64,000 bases of DNA from JAFAGX01 sp035624215. Its GTDB lineage: Bacteria; Acidobacteriota; Terriglobia; Terriglobales; Acidobacteriaceae. The notes beneath the pieces are model-generated. The model worked only from the letters and a program-made list of their open reading frames with translations, did not search any database and was not told where the DNA came from. Made by a program: the position numbers and the translations under genes. Position 1 is the stretch's first letter. Every line of letters begins with the position of its first letter. The DNA lies in assembly GCA_035624215.1 (NCBI GenBank), contig DASPRY010000113.1, forward strand, positions 62,001-126,000, given 5' to 3'. Of this stretch, positions 52,286-61,663 are shown in pieces.

Positions 52286-53050
52286 ATGATGCGCCTCGAA
52301 AACAAAGTAGCTCTCATAACCGGCGGGACCTCAGGGATCGGCGAGGCCTCAGCTCTTCTTTTTGCTAAAGAAGGGGCCAGTATTGTTCTAACGGGCCGGA
52401 ACCAGCAACGTGGAGACCAAGTGCGAGACCGAATTCGTGGCAGCGGCGGGAAGGCAAGTTTTGTTGCGTGTGATGTGCGCAAATCCGAAGAGTGCAGACG
52501 CGCTGTCGATGAGGCGATTAGCGCTTTCGGCCAACTTGATATTCTTTTCAACAATGCTGGCGTTTTCTATCCGCACACCGTGGTCGAGTGCAGCGAAGAA
52601 GAATGGGACGAGCAGATTGATGTCAACCTTAAAGGCACGTTTCTGATGTCGAAATTCGCCTTGCCGGAAATGATCCGCCGAGGCCACGGCGTTATCATCA
52701 ACAACAGTTCAGGATGGGGCATTGTGGGCGGAGACTCTGCAGCGGCCTATTGCGCTTCCAAAGGCGGGGTTGTCCTGCTGACCAAGGCGATGGCAATCGA
52801 TCATGGGCCGCAGGGCATTCGCGTGAACTGCATTTGTCCCGGCGACGTTGACACTCCCATGCTTCCCCAAGATGCGAAAATGCGCGGGTTGAAATGGCAA
52901 GACTATCTGGAAGGTTGTGCCAGGCGTCCTCTGGGACGCATCGGAACACCTGAGGAGATTGCCAAGGCGGCGTTGTTTCTCGCCTCTGACGATTCATCTT
53001 TTATGAGCGGTGCCGCGCTGATCGTAGACGGCGGAGGGACCGCAGATTGA
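52286..53050 (+). CDS. Short-chain dehydrogenase/reductase, tandem paralogue
   Basis: About 254 residues. VALITGGTSGIG, NNAGVF and the active site NSSGWGIVGG...AAYCASKGG are complete. It begins 19 bp after the previous SDR and lies 19 bp before the aminotransferase gene, so it belongs to the same transcript. The likely coenzyme is NAD(P)H; the substrate, probably a hydroxyl or keto compound handled with the aminotransferase, is unknown. ATG 52286 or 52289 is the start. Confidence 0.9.
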   Translation: MMRLENKVALITGGTSGIGEASALLFAKEGASIVLTGRNQQRGDQVRDRIRGSGGKASFVACDVRKSEECRRAVDEAISAFGQLDILFNNAGVFYPHTVVECSEEEWDEQIDVNLKGTFLMSKFALPEMIRRGHGVIINNSSGWGIVGGDSAAAYCASKGGVVLLTKAMAIDHGPQGIRVNCICPGDVDTPMLPQDAKMRGLKWQDYLEGCARRPLGRIGTPEEIAKAALFLASDDSSFMSGAALIVDGGGTAD

Positions 53051-53069
53051 TCAGTAGTTTGAGAACGGA

Positions 53070-54410
53070 ATGACTCATTCGCTCACAACTCTGACCCGCA
53101 CTCGCTCGCACGAGCTGTTCAAGCGGGCGCAAGAGTCCTTGGTAGAAGGCGTGAATTCGCCCTCGCGGGGCGCAGCCGTGTACTCCGGTGGACCGATCGT
53201 GCTGGAGCGCGGTAAAGGCGCGCGCGTATGGGACAGCGACGGCAACGAGTACGCCGATTTCATGATGTCCTTTGGCGCCCTGATTTATGGGCATGCCCAT
53301 CCGAAGCTGGTCGAAGTAGTTTCCGAGGCCATGGCCGAAGGGTCGCATTTTGCGGCGGCTACCTCGGCGGAAGTGGATGCGGCGGAGCGTTTTCGGCACA
53401 TGGTGCCAACGGCAGAAGTTGTCCGCTTTACCAATACCGGCAGCGAAGCCACTATGCTTGCGCTGCGTTTGGCGCGGGCGCACACGAGTCGAACGAAATT
53501 CCTCAAATTTGAGGGCCACTATCACGGATGGTACGATCCATTTCTTTTGAACGCTCACAGCCACGCGCCAGAAGAATTGGGGCCAAAGCAAGAGCCTGCC
53601 CGGATTCCCGATTCCGAAGGCATTCCCTCGGCAACGTTTGATGATGTTGTTCTTGCGCCATGGAATGATGTTCCCGCGCTTGAACGCACACTGCGACGAC
53701 ATGGGAAAGAACTAGCGGCAGTGATAACCGAGCCGATCATGGCAAACATGGGCTGCATCCCGCCTCGCGAAGGTTATTTACAGCGCTTAGGCGAGCTGAC
53801 TCGGGAATGTGGCGCGCTTTTGATTTTCGACGAAGTGGTAACGGGCTTTCGCTATGCTCCTGGCGGTTGTCAGGAATACTACGGGGTAAAGCCGGACCTC
53901 AGCACATTCGGCAAAGCACTGGGCGCTGGATTTCCGGTGGGTGCAGTGGCTGGGTCGCGTGCAATCCTCGACCGCATGCGCTGGGGCGAGAACATGGTCT
54001 TGCATTACGGAACCTTCAACGGTCATCGGCTGACGATGAAGGTGGTCGCCGCCAATCTGGATTTGTTATCCGGCAAGAATGTGTATTCGAACCTTCATTC
54101 AATCGGTGGCTGCGCCATTACTGGTCTGAGAGATGTGTTTCGTCGGCGTAAAGTGCGCGCTATTGTGCAAGGATTCGGGCCCATGTTCCAGATTTATTTC
54201 ACCGAACGCGACGCTATTGAGGATTATCGCGACTACTGCTCGTATGTGGATACGGGACGCTATTCCCGCTTTGTGCAACTGCTGCTTGAGCGCGGCATCT
54301 ACATGACCCCTTCCAACGGCCTGCACTGGATAATCTCCACGGCACATACGCAGACGGAGGTCAACAAATTGCTGCAAGCGGCCGACCAGGCTTGTGCAGA
54401 ACTGACATGA
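53070..54410 (+). CDS. Class III aminotransferase, glutamate-1-semialdehyde aminomutase-like
   Basis: A 446-residue PLP enzyme of the HemL-like branch of class III aminotransferases. EGVNSPSRG near the N-terminus, TNTGSEATMLALRLAR (PLP phosphate site), FEGHYHGWYD, LLIFDEVVTGFR and the Lys in FGKALGAGFPVGA (near residue 284) are intact. HemL of tetrapyrrole synthesis would be expected near other hem genes; here the partners are SDRs and a ProC-like gene, so a different substrate is likely. It overlaps the next gene by 4 bp. Confidence 0.87.
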   Translation: MTHSLTTLTRTRSHELFKRAQESLVEGVNSPSRGAAVYSGGPIVLERGKGARVWDSDGNEYADFMMSFGALIYGHAHPKLVEVVSEAMAEGSHFAAATSAEVDAAERFRHMVPTAEVVRFTNTGSEATMLALRLARAHTSRTKFLKFEGHYHGWYDPFLLNAHSHAPEELGPKQEPARIPDSEGIPSATFDDVVLAPWNDVPALERTLRRHGKELAAVITEPIMANMGCIPPREGYLQRLGELTRECGALLIFDEVVTGFRYAPGGCQEYYGVKPDLSTFGKALGAGFPVGAVAGSRAILDRMRWGENMVLHYGTFNGHRLTMKVVAANLDLLSGKNVYSNLHSIGGCAITGLRDVFRRRKVRAIVQGFGPMFQIYFTERDAIEDYRDYCSYVDTGRYSRFVQLLLERGIYMTPSNGLHWIISTAHTQTEVNKLLQAADQACAELT

Positions 54411-55195
54411 AGGCAATCGTCTTCGTTGGCGGAGGACGCATCACCAGCGCATTGCTGGCAGGATTGCGACTGGCAAAATATAGCGTTCCACTGCTGGTAC
54501 ACGATCACCATCCAAGAAAATTGCGGCAATTGAACAAGCTCTATGGCGTCAAAACCGAGGAAAATCTGCAGCGCGCGATCGCGCAAGCGCGAATTCTGGT
54601 GGTTGCGGTTCGCCCAGCCTCAATAAGCGGTCTTCTGCGCGAGGTAAGCCCCGTTGCTCGGACACTGCCAGCCGTCAGCCTAGCCGCCGGCATCCCGCTT
54701 GCGACTTTGCGAAAAAGGCTTCCAGTTCGCTGGGCGCGCGCCATGCCCAGCCCAACGTGCCGCAGCGGCCGAGGTTTGACGGCATTGACGTTTGCCGGCG
54801 ATTTTCCCGCGACCGCGAAACGAGAGGTCAGGAAGCTGTTTGCCAAGGGCGGCGAAATTTTGGAAATCCCCGAACGAAAATTCGATGTATTCACCGTGAC
54901 GTATTCCTGCAGCCACGGCTACCATGCGCTCGCCGCGCTTGCCGATTCGGCCGAAAAACTCGGATTGGATAAGAAACTTGCTCTGACGGCTGCAGCGCAC
55001 GCGCTGGCTGATGGAATCGTCGCCTGGAGAGACGGACACATTTCCCTGGAGAGGTTGCTGCACGAGGCTGCAACTCCGGGCGGGATTGCGGCCGGCGTGA
55101 TGGAATCCATGAAACGCGCCGGCTACAAGAAAGTTGTCTTGCGAGGCCTAGCCGCCGGTTTGTCGCGCGCCAGGCAAAACAGCAAACTGATTTAG
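54407..55195 (+). CDS. Pyrroline-5-carboxylate reductase-like protein
   Basis: A 262-residue protein with the P5CR plan: an N-terminal Rossmann motif VFVGGGRITSALLAGL, VVAVRPASI, LAAGIPLATL and the C-terminal ATPGGIAAGVMESM that corresponds to the family's TSPGGTT region. The sequence departs from true ProC in the substrate loop, so imine reduction on a different substrate is possible. It starts inside the aminotransferase stop (ATGA), indicating coupling. Confidence 0.78.
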   Translation: MKAIVFVGGGRITSALLAGLRLAKYSVPLLVHDHHPRKLRQLNKLYGVKTEENLQRAIAQARILVVAVRPASISGLLREVSPVARTLPAVSLAAGIPLATLRKRLPVRWARAMPSPTCRSGRGLTALTFAGDFPATAKREVRKLFAKGGEILEIPERKFDVFTVTYSCSHGYHALAALADSAEKLGLDKKLALTAAAHALADGIVAWRDGHISLERLLHEAATPGGIAAGVMESMKRAGYKKVVLRGLAAGLSRARQNSKLI

Positions 55196-55325
55196 CCCAC
55201 CTCAACTTTGCCCGCCGGTGAAACCTTCGATTCATAAGTTACGTGAGTAACCTAGCTCCCCTGTAGCCGCAGCGCTATGTTCAAAAGCGTCCCAGACTTC
55301 CATGCGGATCACCAGAGGAGTTTGC

Positions 55326-56216
55326 GTGCTGGCGAAGGTTGCGGTCGTCATTCTGTTGCTCGCGTCGCGCGGAATCGCTGACGATCGGGCTGCGAAGCAG
55401 ATTGACTGTCCCCAGTTGCTCACCTGGATCGCTGCCGGCATTCCTAACCAAAGACTTGCGCGCCTGGTGAGAGATCGCGGAGTTACCTTCCAGCTAGTTC
55501 AGAACACCGCAGAAATTCTAGTGGGTGTGGGAGTGGGAGCCGATTTAGTGAAAGAGATCGGTACAAACTACACATCCTCAGCCGGTAAACGAGGGTTGGG
55601 TTGCCCCACGGAGTTGGTGCAGGCTGCAGAACTGGTACATCGGCAAAGCTACGACAAGGCCGAGATGATTGTGAGAAAGCTGCTGACGACTGCTCCCGAG
55701 AATGCTGATCTCCATCTGGTCCTGGGCTATCTCCGCGCGCAACAAGGAGATTTGGACGAGGCGTTTGATGCTTATTCGGACGCGAAGGACCTGGAGCCAG
55801 ACTTTCCGGAAATCCATAACGGGCTGTCGTACGTTTTCTACTGCTCGAATGATGCAGAAAATGCTGTTGCTGAAGCGCGTACTGCCCTGAGCATCGATCC
55901 AGGTAATGCAGAAGGCTATCGATACCTGGGGCTCGGACTCTATGGGGACGAAAACTACAAGCCAGCCCTGCACGCACTCCTGGAGTCCTTGGACCGTGAT
56001 CCGAACCGGGCTGAGACCTATTACGACCTGGGTTTAGTACAAACAGCCGAAAGGGACCTGGCAGCCGCGGTGGAGTCCTACCAGAAAGCGCTCCGTATTA
56101 ACCCCAAGCTGTTGGATGCACGGACAAAGTTGAATCTGGCTTTACGTGAGCTGGGATCGGCGCACGCGGCGGTCGCTGAGAAGGGGAAAGTCAGGCCTAA
56201 AGACACGCCGCAGTAA
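55326..56216 (+). CDS. Secreted TPR-repeat protein
   Basis: A protein of about 296 residues. The N-terminal segment LAKVAVVILLLASRGIADD is a signal peptide; GTG 55326 is favoured by AGAGGAG 5 nt upstream over ATG 55302. The N-terminal third (DCPQLLTWIAAGIPNQRLARL) has two Cys and no known fold. From about residue 100 there are four or five TPR units, such as NADLHLVLGYLRAQQGDLDEA and AETYYDLGLVQTAERDLAAA. It probably scaffolds periplasmic proteins. Confidence 0.82.
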   Translation: MLAKVAVVILLLASRGIADDRAAKQIDCPQLLTWIAAGIPNQRLARLVRDRGVTFQLVQNTAEILVGVGVGADLVKEIGTNYTSSAGKRGLGCPTELVQAAELVHRQSYDKAEMIVRKLLTTAPENADLHLVLGYLRAQQGDLDEAFDAYSDAKDLEPDFPEIHNGLSYVFYCSNDAENAVAEARTALSIDPGNAEGYRYLGLGLYGDENYKPALHALLESLDRDPNRAETYYDLGLVQTAERDLAAAVESYQKALRINPKLLDARTKLNLALRELGSAHAAVAEKGKVRPKDTPQ

Positions 56217-56319
56217 CTGATGCGGCCGGGAACTGCCGCCGACCGTTGGCGAATTGGAATGCGGGCAATGAACTCCCGTGCTCTCGGCAGGAGAAGCTGG
56301 CACTCCTAGAATAACCGGC

Positions 56320-56339
56320 AGCGTGGCCAGATCCACGCT
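56320..56339 (+). promoter_or_regulatory. Hairpin 20 bases upstream of the zinc-ribbon gene
   Basis: AGCGTGG (56320-56326) pairs perfectly with CCACGCT (56333-56339) around CCAGAT. It lies just before the GGTAAGGAA ribosome site of the gene at 56360 and could act in its leader. No T-run follows. Confidence 0.3.
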
Positions 56340-56359
56340 CCAGCGGGCGAGGTAAGGAA

Positions 56360-56989
56360 ATGAACCCTACGATGCAGCAAACAGTAAATGCAGGAAATCA
56401 GGCGGCTGGCCTCCGGGGCGCGCAGCTCGGGCACGCGATTCCATCGGCCAACCAAACTGCACGGAAACCCTCGGGCTACGGCCTGCCCTGCGTGAAGTGC
56501 CGGACATACTATCCGGCCGACCTGAAAGCTTGCCCGATCTGCAAGAGCGCAGAGCGGGTCGCTGTTACTGCGGTCAAACTTCCGCTTATCCCCGCTCCCG
56601 CCGAAGAATTGCCAGATCCCGCCATGCTGGAAGAAGAACGGGAGCGGTTCCTACGTGAATTTAAGGCGCAGTTAAGTACGCTGGAGATGTCGGGACAGTC
56701 TGCATTCCCGCGCTGCATCAAAGAGGAAAACCACGCCGGAGAGTTCGCCTCAGCATCCATTTGCCAGTCTTGCTACGAATATCTGCAAGAGCGTGTCGAC
56801 GTGATGGAAGCGGCTTTGCACATGGACTTGAAGGAAGCGGCGCAGGTTGTCTATGACGCGGTCTGGGCGGACCCTTCAGATCCCAGCAAGACCTACGAAA
56901 ATGCCGCGAGTGCTCTGCTGACCGAGTTGCGCAAACGATCGGGCGTGCCGCAGACCTTTGCCTTGATGCAACCGGTGATTGCAGATTAA
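56360..56989 (+). CDS. Zinc-ribbon hypothetical protein
   Basis: A 209-residue protein with an N-terminal zinc ribbon, CVKC...CPIC, at about residues 46-62, a central helix rich in Glu/Arg, and a second possible metal group, CIKEENH...CQSC, at about 118-138. The C-terminal half is helical (EAALHMDLKEAAQVVYDAV). No family is recognised. The ATG is supported by GGTAAGGAA. It stands alone between a TPR gene and the convergent CBM9-like gene. Confidence 0.75.
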   Translation: MNPTMQQTVNAGNQAAGLRGAQLGHAIPSANQTARKPSGYGLPCVKCRTYYPADLKACPICKSAERVAVTAVKLPLIPAPAEELPDPAMLEEERERFLREFKAQLSTLEMSGQSAFPRCIKEENHAGEFASASICQSCYEYLQERVDVMEAALHMDLKEAAQVVYDAVWADPSDPSKTYENAASALLTELRKRSGVPQTFALMQPVIAD

Positions 56990-57046
56990 TTTCCGCCGCG
57001 GCTCAAGAACGATCCATCAATCAGTCGATCCTCCCTGTGAGCTACT

Positions 57047-57793
57047 TCAGGGAGACTTCTCGAAACGTAAAGTGCCAAACGCAGCAGGAACGTGAAAGTC
57101 AGGCGTGGGAGTGTAGGTAGGATGCCAGGCGAGATAAGCACGTGGTTCGTGCGGGCCTTCGACCCGGTAGAAATTCGCCCGCCAGGTCTTGGATGGATCA
57201 AATCGCGACGTGAGAGCGCTGAGGGGAATCGCCAGCTCCGCAACCCATATGTGGGACTCTGGATTAATAACCACTGAACGTTGCAGGCCACTTTTAAGGT
57301 CCGAACTGCCGCCGGAAAAAACATCCAAATCAATCCACATGCCGTTGGGGCTTACTTCAAATTCACGGTAGAAATGCCCGCGGGAGAGATCAGGTTGCAG
57401 AAATGCTTCTGCCACGTCGCGGTCCCAAAGATGATCGCGACGGCCGTTCGGGTCGGAATCCTCAAACACGTAGAGCTCGCGATAGTGGCATTCAAATCGC
57501 AGATAGAGATTTCGCTCTGACCACAAAAGCTGTACCTGCGTTTGACGCGCGGAATCGGCCTCGTTCCCTTGCCAGTCAGAGGAAAAGATCACCGCATTCG
57601 CCCGCTGCCACTCAGGCGTGAGGTGTGCGGCATCAAGCGCGATTTCATGGTCGATATACACAGCCACAATTTCAGCGGATGCAATTTTCTGCGTCTTTAA
57701 ACGATTGCCATTTGTCATGATGGCAAGCGAGCTGAAAACGATCACAGTTGCCAGCACACTTACAATCGTTTTCAGGCGTGCGTTTTCAGGCAT
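57047..57793 (-). CDS. Carbohydrate-binding family 9-like (CBM9/DOMON) protein
   Basis: A 248-residue exported protein: an N-terminal membrane or signal segment (IVSVLATVIVFSSLAIMT) and a CBM9-like domain with LTPEWQRANAVIFSSDW, LLWSERNLYLRFECH, LWDRDVAEAFLQPD, EFEVSPNGMWIDLDV and PAFGTLRFEK. Single CBM9-like proteins of this type are common in Acidobacteria. They may bind cell-surface sugars or haem; the ligand here is unknown. Confidence 0.82.
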   Translation of the reverse strand: MPENARLKTIVSVLATVIVFSSLAIMTNGNRLKTQKIASAEIVAVYIDHEIALDAAHLTPEWQRANAVIFSSDWQGNEADSARQTQVQLLWSERNLYLRFECHYRELYVFEDSDPNGRRDHLWDRDVAEAFLQPDLSRGHFYREFEVSPNGMWIDLDVFSGGSSDLKSGLQRSVVINPESHIWVAELAIPLSALTSRFDPSKTWRANFYRVEGPHEPRAYLAWHPTYTPTPDFHVPAAFGTLRFEKSP

Positions 57794-57866
57794 TCGGAAA
57801 CAATTTTACTTTGAGCGCAAGAAGCGGATGGTTCGTTAGGACGACGGCCCTTAAGCTTTGTCCATT

Positions 57867-58964
57867 ATGACGAGCAATGCGATACTCGAATTGGCGGAAT
57901 CCGGTGCGATGAGCAGCAACGAAACACGATGGTGGCAGGCGGTTCAAGCACGCGATGCGAGCCAGGATGGCCGGTTTGTTTTTGCCGTCTCCAGTACCGG
58001 CGTGTATTGTCGTCCATCGTGCCCTTCGCGGCGGCCTCGCCGCGAAAATGTGTCATTTTTCCAGCAACCTGAACAGGCGGAAAAGGCCGGGTTTCGGGCA
58101 TGTCTGCGCTGCCGGCCGAAGGCGATTGGTGGAAACGGCCGTTTGCAGTTAGTCAGGGCGGTGTGCCGGTACATCGAGCAGCACCTCGACGAGCCGCTGA
58201 CGCTCGCGCGGCTGGGCCACGAATTTCAGCAGAGTCCTTTCCGTCTGCAGCGGACATTCAAATCGGTATTGGGGGTCACGCCGAAATCCTATGCTGATTC
58301 CTGTCGCATGAATCAGCTCAAGAGCAATTTACGCGCCGGTCATTCGGTCACGCGAGCGATGTACGATGCGGGATACAGCTCAAGCAGCCGATTGTACGAG
58401 CGGACGGCATCGCAACTGGGTATGACGCCTGACAAGTACCGGCGAGGGGCCATCGCGGCGCACATTCGCTACACCTGTACCGATTCTCCCTTGGGACGGA
58501 TGTTAGTGGCAGCGACGGACAAAGGCATTTGCGCAATCCAGTTCGCTGACAACGACGAAGAACTCGAGCAAGGGCTGAAACATGAATTTCCTTTTGCCAT
58601 CCGCCGGCGTGATGACGACGGCATGCGGGAGTGGAAAGAAAATCTGCTGGGGAAATTGCGCGGCCAGCGGATCAATACAGCGCTTCCGCTCGATATTCAG
58701 GCGACTGCGTTCCAGCGGCGGGTTTGGTCGTATCTGCAGTCGATCCCGTTCGGAGAAACCCGCTCCTACGCTGCAGTAGCGGAAGCTATCGGACAACCTT
58801 CCGCCGCGCGGGCCGTAGCGCGGGCTTGCGCCACGAATCCAGTCGCAGTCGCAATCCCATGTCATCGCGTGGTGCGCACCAATGGAGATGTGAGTGGCTA
58901 CCGCTGGGGTGAGGAGCGGAAAAAGGCACTGCTCCAAATAGAGCAAAAGCAAGCGTCGGTTTGA
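57867..58964 (+). CDS. ada: Ada: transcriptional regulator and O6-methylguanine-DNA methyltransferase
   Basis: A 365-residue bifunctional Ada. The N-terminal zinc domain has the methyl-accepting Cys region YCRPSCPSRRP and CLRCRPK. An AraC-type helix-turn-helix follows (LARLGHEFQQSPFRLQRTFK, VTRAMYDAGYSSSSRLY), and the C-terminal methyltransferase has the active-site PCHRVVR. It repairs alkylated DNA and, when methylated, activates the response. Start uncertain: ATG 57867 or ATG 57909, where the sequence better matches the family N-terminus. TTG 57858 is also open. Confidence 0.93.
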   Translation: MTSNAILELAESGAMSSNETRWWQAVQARDASQDGRFVFAVSSTGVYCRPSCPSRRPRRENVSFFQQPEQAEKAGFRACLRCRPKAIGGNGRLQLVRAVCRYIEQHLDEPLTLARLGHEFQQSPFRLQRTFKSVLGVTPKSYADSCRMNQLKSNLRAGHSVTRAMYDAGYSSSSRLYERTASQLGMTPDKYRRGAIAAHIRYTCTDSPLGRMLVAATDKGICAIQFADNDEELEQGLKHEFPFAIRRRDDDGMREWKENLLGKLRGQRINTALPLDIQATAFQRRVWSYLQSIPFGETRSYAAVAEAIGQPSAARAVARACATNPVAVAIPCHRVVRTNGDVSGYRWGEERKKALLQIEQKQASV

Positions 58965-59032
58965 TCGGGAGCCGGCCTTCGCGATTCCCGAGTACAGATC
59001 AAACGACGGGCAAGCCCACAAGAGACGCGAGG

Positions 59033-61564
59033 TCACTTCTGCAATTTGACGTATATACTTCGCGCCTGATCGAGAAGCTGTAGAACAGAAGTTCTTTCTG
59101 CATCCGTGTTCCAATCCGGATACGCTTTCGCGTTTTCAATTAAGCGGTCGATCCACGCGATGAAATAGGAAGCGTCTTCGCGGGATTTCGGGGTAGATCC
59201 GGCGACACTTACATAAACCGGGCTGGTGGTCGCGTAAGGATACAAGTCGAGGATGGGATACTCAGCATTCTCGCTCCACGCGCGCAACAGGCACCAGCCA
59301 CTTTTTGAAATTGCCACCTTGTCGGTAACTTCGGCAGTTTCGCGATCGCCGTTCAGCTTAAGATCGTGCACGACCACTCCGTTGCAGACGAGTTGCAGGT
59401 GATCGACTGGAACCATCGATCGCAGCCAGGCCTTGAACTTTACCGGGTTTCCCCCAGCAGCAAGCTTAAGGTCGTCCCCGGGTCCTTTATCCCCGAGCGT
59501 GAATCCCAGGAGCGGACCATTGGTCGCGAAGGTGTGGCCCTGCCTCAGAGAGTTCAGCCAGGGAGAAATATTTAGAGGCCCTGAAGGAACTTTGACGTAA
59601 ACACGATTCAGACCGACTGGTCCGCGCAGGGAAGCAAAGTTTGCCATCGCATCCGTGCCCGCAGCTGCAGGCAAGTGAAATCCTAAATTCAGGAGCCGGT
59701 ACCAGATATCGGCGGTGGACTTGTGATCGCTAAAGCCCACCACCTCGATGTAGTCGACCTTGCCAAGCGCCACATCGACCGGCAACTCGTCGGTGAGCGC
59801 AGCGTCTTTGGCGGGATCAGGAATTGTATCGAAGGGATGAGCGTAGCCGACCAATGCGTGCTGCTCGTGAGCCGCATCCGCTACGTTCGCATTAGCTGGA
59901 AAGAGACTGGTTGCGGCTGTTCCCGGATATCCTGCGTAGCCGGGAATCAGGAAGTTTCTTGTAAGGTTCAGCAGCCCGAGATGACCCCAGTAGCTGGTGT
60001 GAAATTCCTGGCCATGCACGAGCAAATTGCTGGCAGTCGAAGCCAGATCGATTTTCGGGCTGAAGTAAGCAATGTCTGGAATTCGTTGCTCTTTATTTAC
60101 GATAAGGTCTTCGACGATTGGAAGGTTCTCGGCCGCCGCCTGCGCAACCAGGTGCGCCGGGGTGTTGCGATAAGTGCCGCCATAATTCATGTGCACGTGC
60201 GCATCTCCACTTATCCAGCGCCAGCCTGACTCCTGCGGCAGAGGGAGTGGCTGCAGCCGAATCGTGAGTTTTGCCGATTCATCAGCAGCGATGTGCACAG
60301 TTTGTTTGGCTGTCCGATACTCAAGACCTTTCATTGCCTCTATGGTTACGTTGCCGGCGGGGACATCGAGCTTTGAGCTGCCTGATGTGTGAAAGTAGTG
60401 CGCCTCGAACGGTCGCTCGGAGCGAACAAAGCTGTCGTCGGCATGCATCCAGGCGTCATCGGGAGCGTAGGCGCGGCCATCTTCGCCGGTAACCGAAAGC
60501 CGCGCCGGTGTTGGCTTTCCTAATGGATCCAGCACCGTGATCAAAATGTGCACCATCGGGTTCCGATACTGTTTCTGCTTGACCACGACCTGAGTTTGCG
60601 CGCCACCCGGAATGTCCTGAACCCAGAGCGAAGTATTTCCACCTCGATTTGAAATGAAGGCGATCTTCTTTCCATCCGGCGACCAGCGCGGGTTGGTATT
60701 GTCGAAATCGCCATAAGAAAGCGGAAAGGCGTTTCCTCCCTCAAACGGGATCAGCCAAAGCTGTTGCCATTGCTGGCCGAGATAGGACGCATAGACGATG
60801 CGTTTTCCGTCCGGCGAAAAATCCGGCCGCGCTTTCCAGGTCGTCTCTTCGTAATGGATTTCACGAGCTTCAGCGCCAGGCTCGGCTTTCATGCGCCAGA
60901 AGCCACCGGTACCGTAGATGTGCCCGCGATTGGAAACGAAGACGAGCTCGGAGCCGTCACGCGACCACGCGGGGCTGATTTCATGATCAAATTCGCTGTA
61001 GTAATAACGAGGCAGGCTGCTGCGGGTTTCGCCGGTCAAGCGCCGCATATTACGCAGCTCGCCATTGCTGAAATCACCCAGAAAAATGTGGAAGTGCCCC
61101 TTGTATGACGTGGAGACAAAAGCCATGCGTCTCCCGTCGGGCGAAAAACGCGGCTCGCCGTTCACGGCACCAGTTGAGGTAAGTTGCCGAGATTCTTTTG
61201 TCGCTAAATTCAGCGCCCAGAGTTCGATTGCGTCTTTGTTATACGAAGAAAATACGATCCAGCGGCCATCGGAAGAGCAGTCAGACTGGTAGTCGTATCC
61301 GGGGCCGGAGGTGATCTGCTCAGCGACCGTCGAATTCAAATTTTGCTTCCACAACGATCCCGCCATGGAGTACACGAGCGTCTGCGAATCCGGCAACCAT
61401 GCGGTGGAACTTGGGCCGGTGGTGAGCTGGGGCAGATACATCTCGCGGTAGTAGTAAGGGTGCGGAAGATCTATCTGCTTGAGCACAAGCTGGCGCTGGG
61501 CTCTTACGGGGAGTGAGGCGGCGAGCACGGCTAACATTAGTGCTATTCGGTAATCGTTCGGCAA
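59033..61564 (-). CDS. Secreted TolB-like beta-propeller fused to a CehA/McbA-type metallohydrolase domain
   Basis: An 843-residue exported protein. A signal peptide (ALMLAVLAASLPVRAQ) precedes WD40/PD40-like TolB repeats (WLPDSQTLVYSMAGS, FSPDGRRMAFVSTSY, WSPDGKKIAFISNRGG) up to about residue 330, then a PHP-like CehA/McbA domain (about 455-790). The metal-binding motifs are DAHVH, GQEFHTSYWGHLG, YAHPFD and SDHKST. The domain is related to amidohydrolases that cut various substrates; this one is unassigned. TTG 61564 is supported by AAAGGTGG 4 nt upstream. Divergent from the symporter gene. Confidence 0.85.
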   Translation of the reverse strand: MPNDYRIALMLAVLAASLPVRAQRQLVLKQIDLPHPYYYREMYLPQLTTGPSSTAWLPDSQTLVYSMAGSLWKQNLNSTVAEQITSGPGYDYQSDCSSDGRWIVFSSYNKDAIELWALNLATKESRQLTSTGAVNGEPRFSPDGRRMAFVSTSYKGHFHIFLGDFSNGELRNMRRLTGETRSSLPRYYYSEFDHEISPAWSRDGSELVFVSNRGHIYGTGGFWRMKAEPGAEAREIHYEETTWKARPDFSPDGKRIVYASYLGQQWQQLWLIPFEGGNAFPLSYGDFDNTNPRWSPDGKKIAFISNRGGNTSLWVQDIPGGAQTQVVVKQKQYRNPMVHILITVLDPLGKPTPARLSVTGEDGRAYAPDDAWMHADDSFVRSERPFEAHYFHTSGSSKLDVPAGNVTIEAMKGLEYRTAKQTVHIAADESAKLTIRLQPLPLPQESGWRWISGDAHVHMNYGGTYRNTPAHLVAQAAAENLPIVEDLIVNKEQRIPDIAYFSPKIDLASTASNLLVHGQEFHTSYWGHLGLLNLTRNFLIPGYAGYPGTAATSLFPANANVADAAHEQHALVGYAHPFDTIPDPAKDAALTDELPVDVALGKVDYIEVVGFSDHKSTADIWYRLLNLGFHLPAAAGTDAMANFASLRGPVGLNRVYVKVPSGPLNISPWLNSLRQGHTFATNGPLLGFTLGDKGPGDDLKLAAGGNPVKFKAWLRSMVPVDHLQLVCNGVVVHDLKLNGDRETAEVTDKVAISKSGWCLLRAWSENAEYPILDLYPYATTSPVYVSVAGSTPKSREDASYFIAWIDRLIENAKAYPDWNTDAERTSVLQLLDQARSIYVKLQK

Positions 61565-61663
61565 GAATCCACCTTTCGCTTGAATGGCGGATTATACCGA
61601 AGCCGTCGGCGCAGGCGTTTGCACTTTACTGGTGTGCAGGGTCGCACCCGGCGAATTCTGGTA

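Noticed and set aside
53070..54410. HemL of haem synthesis
   Set aside because: The fold is HemL-like, but there is no other hem gene nearby and the partners are SDRs and a ProC-like reductase.
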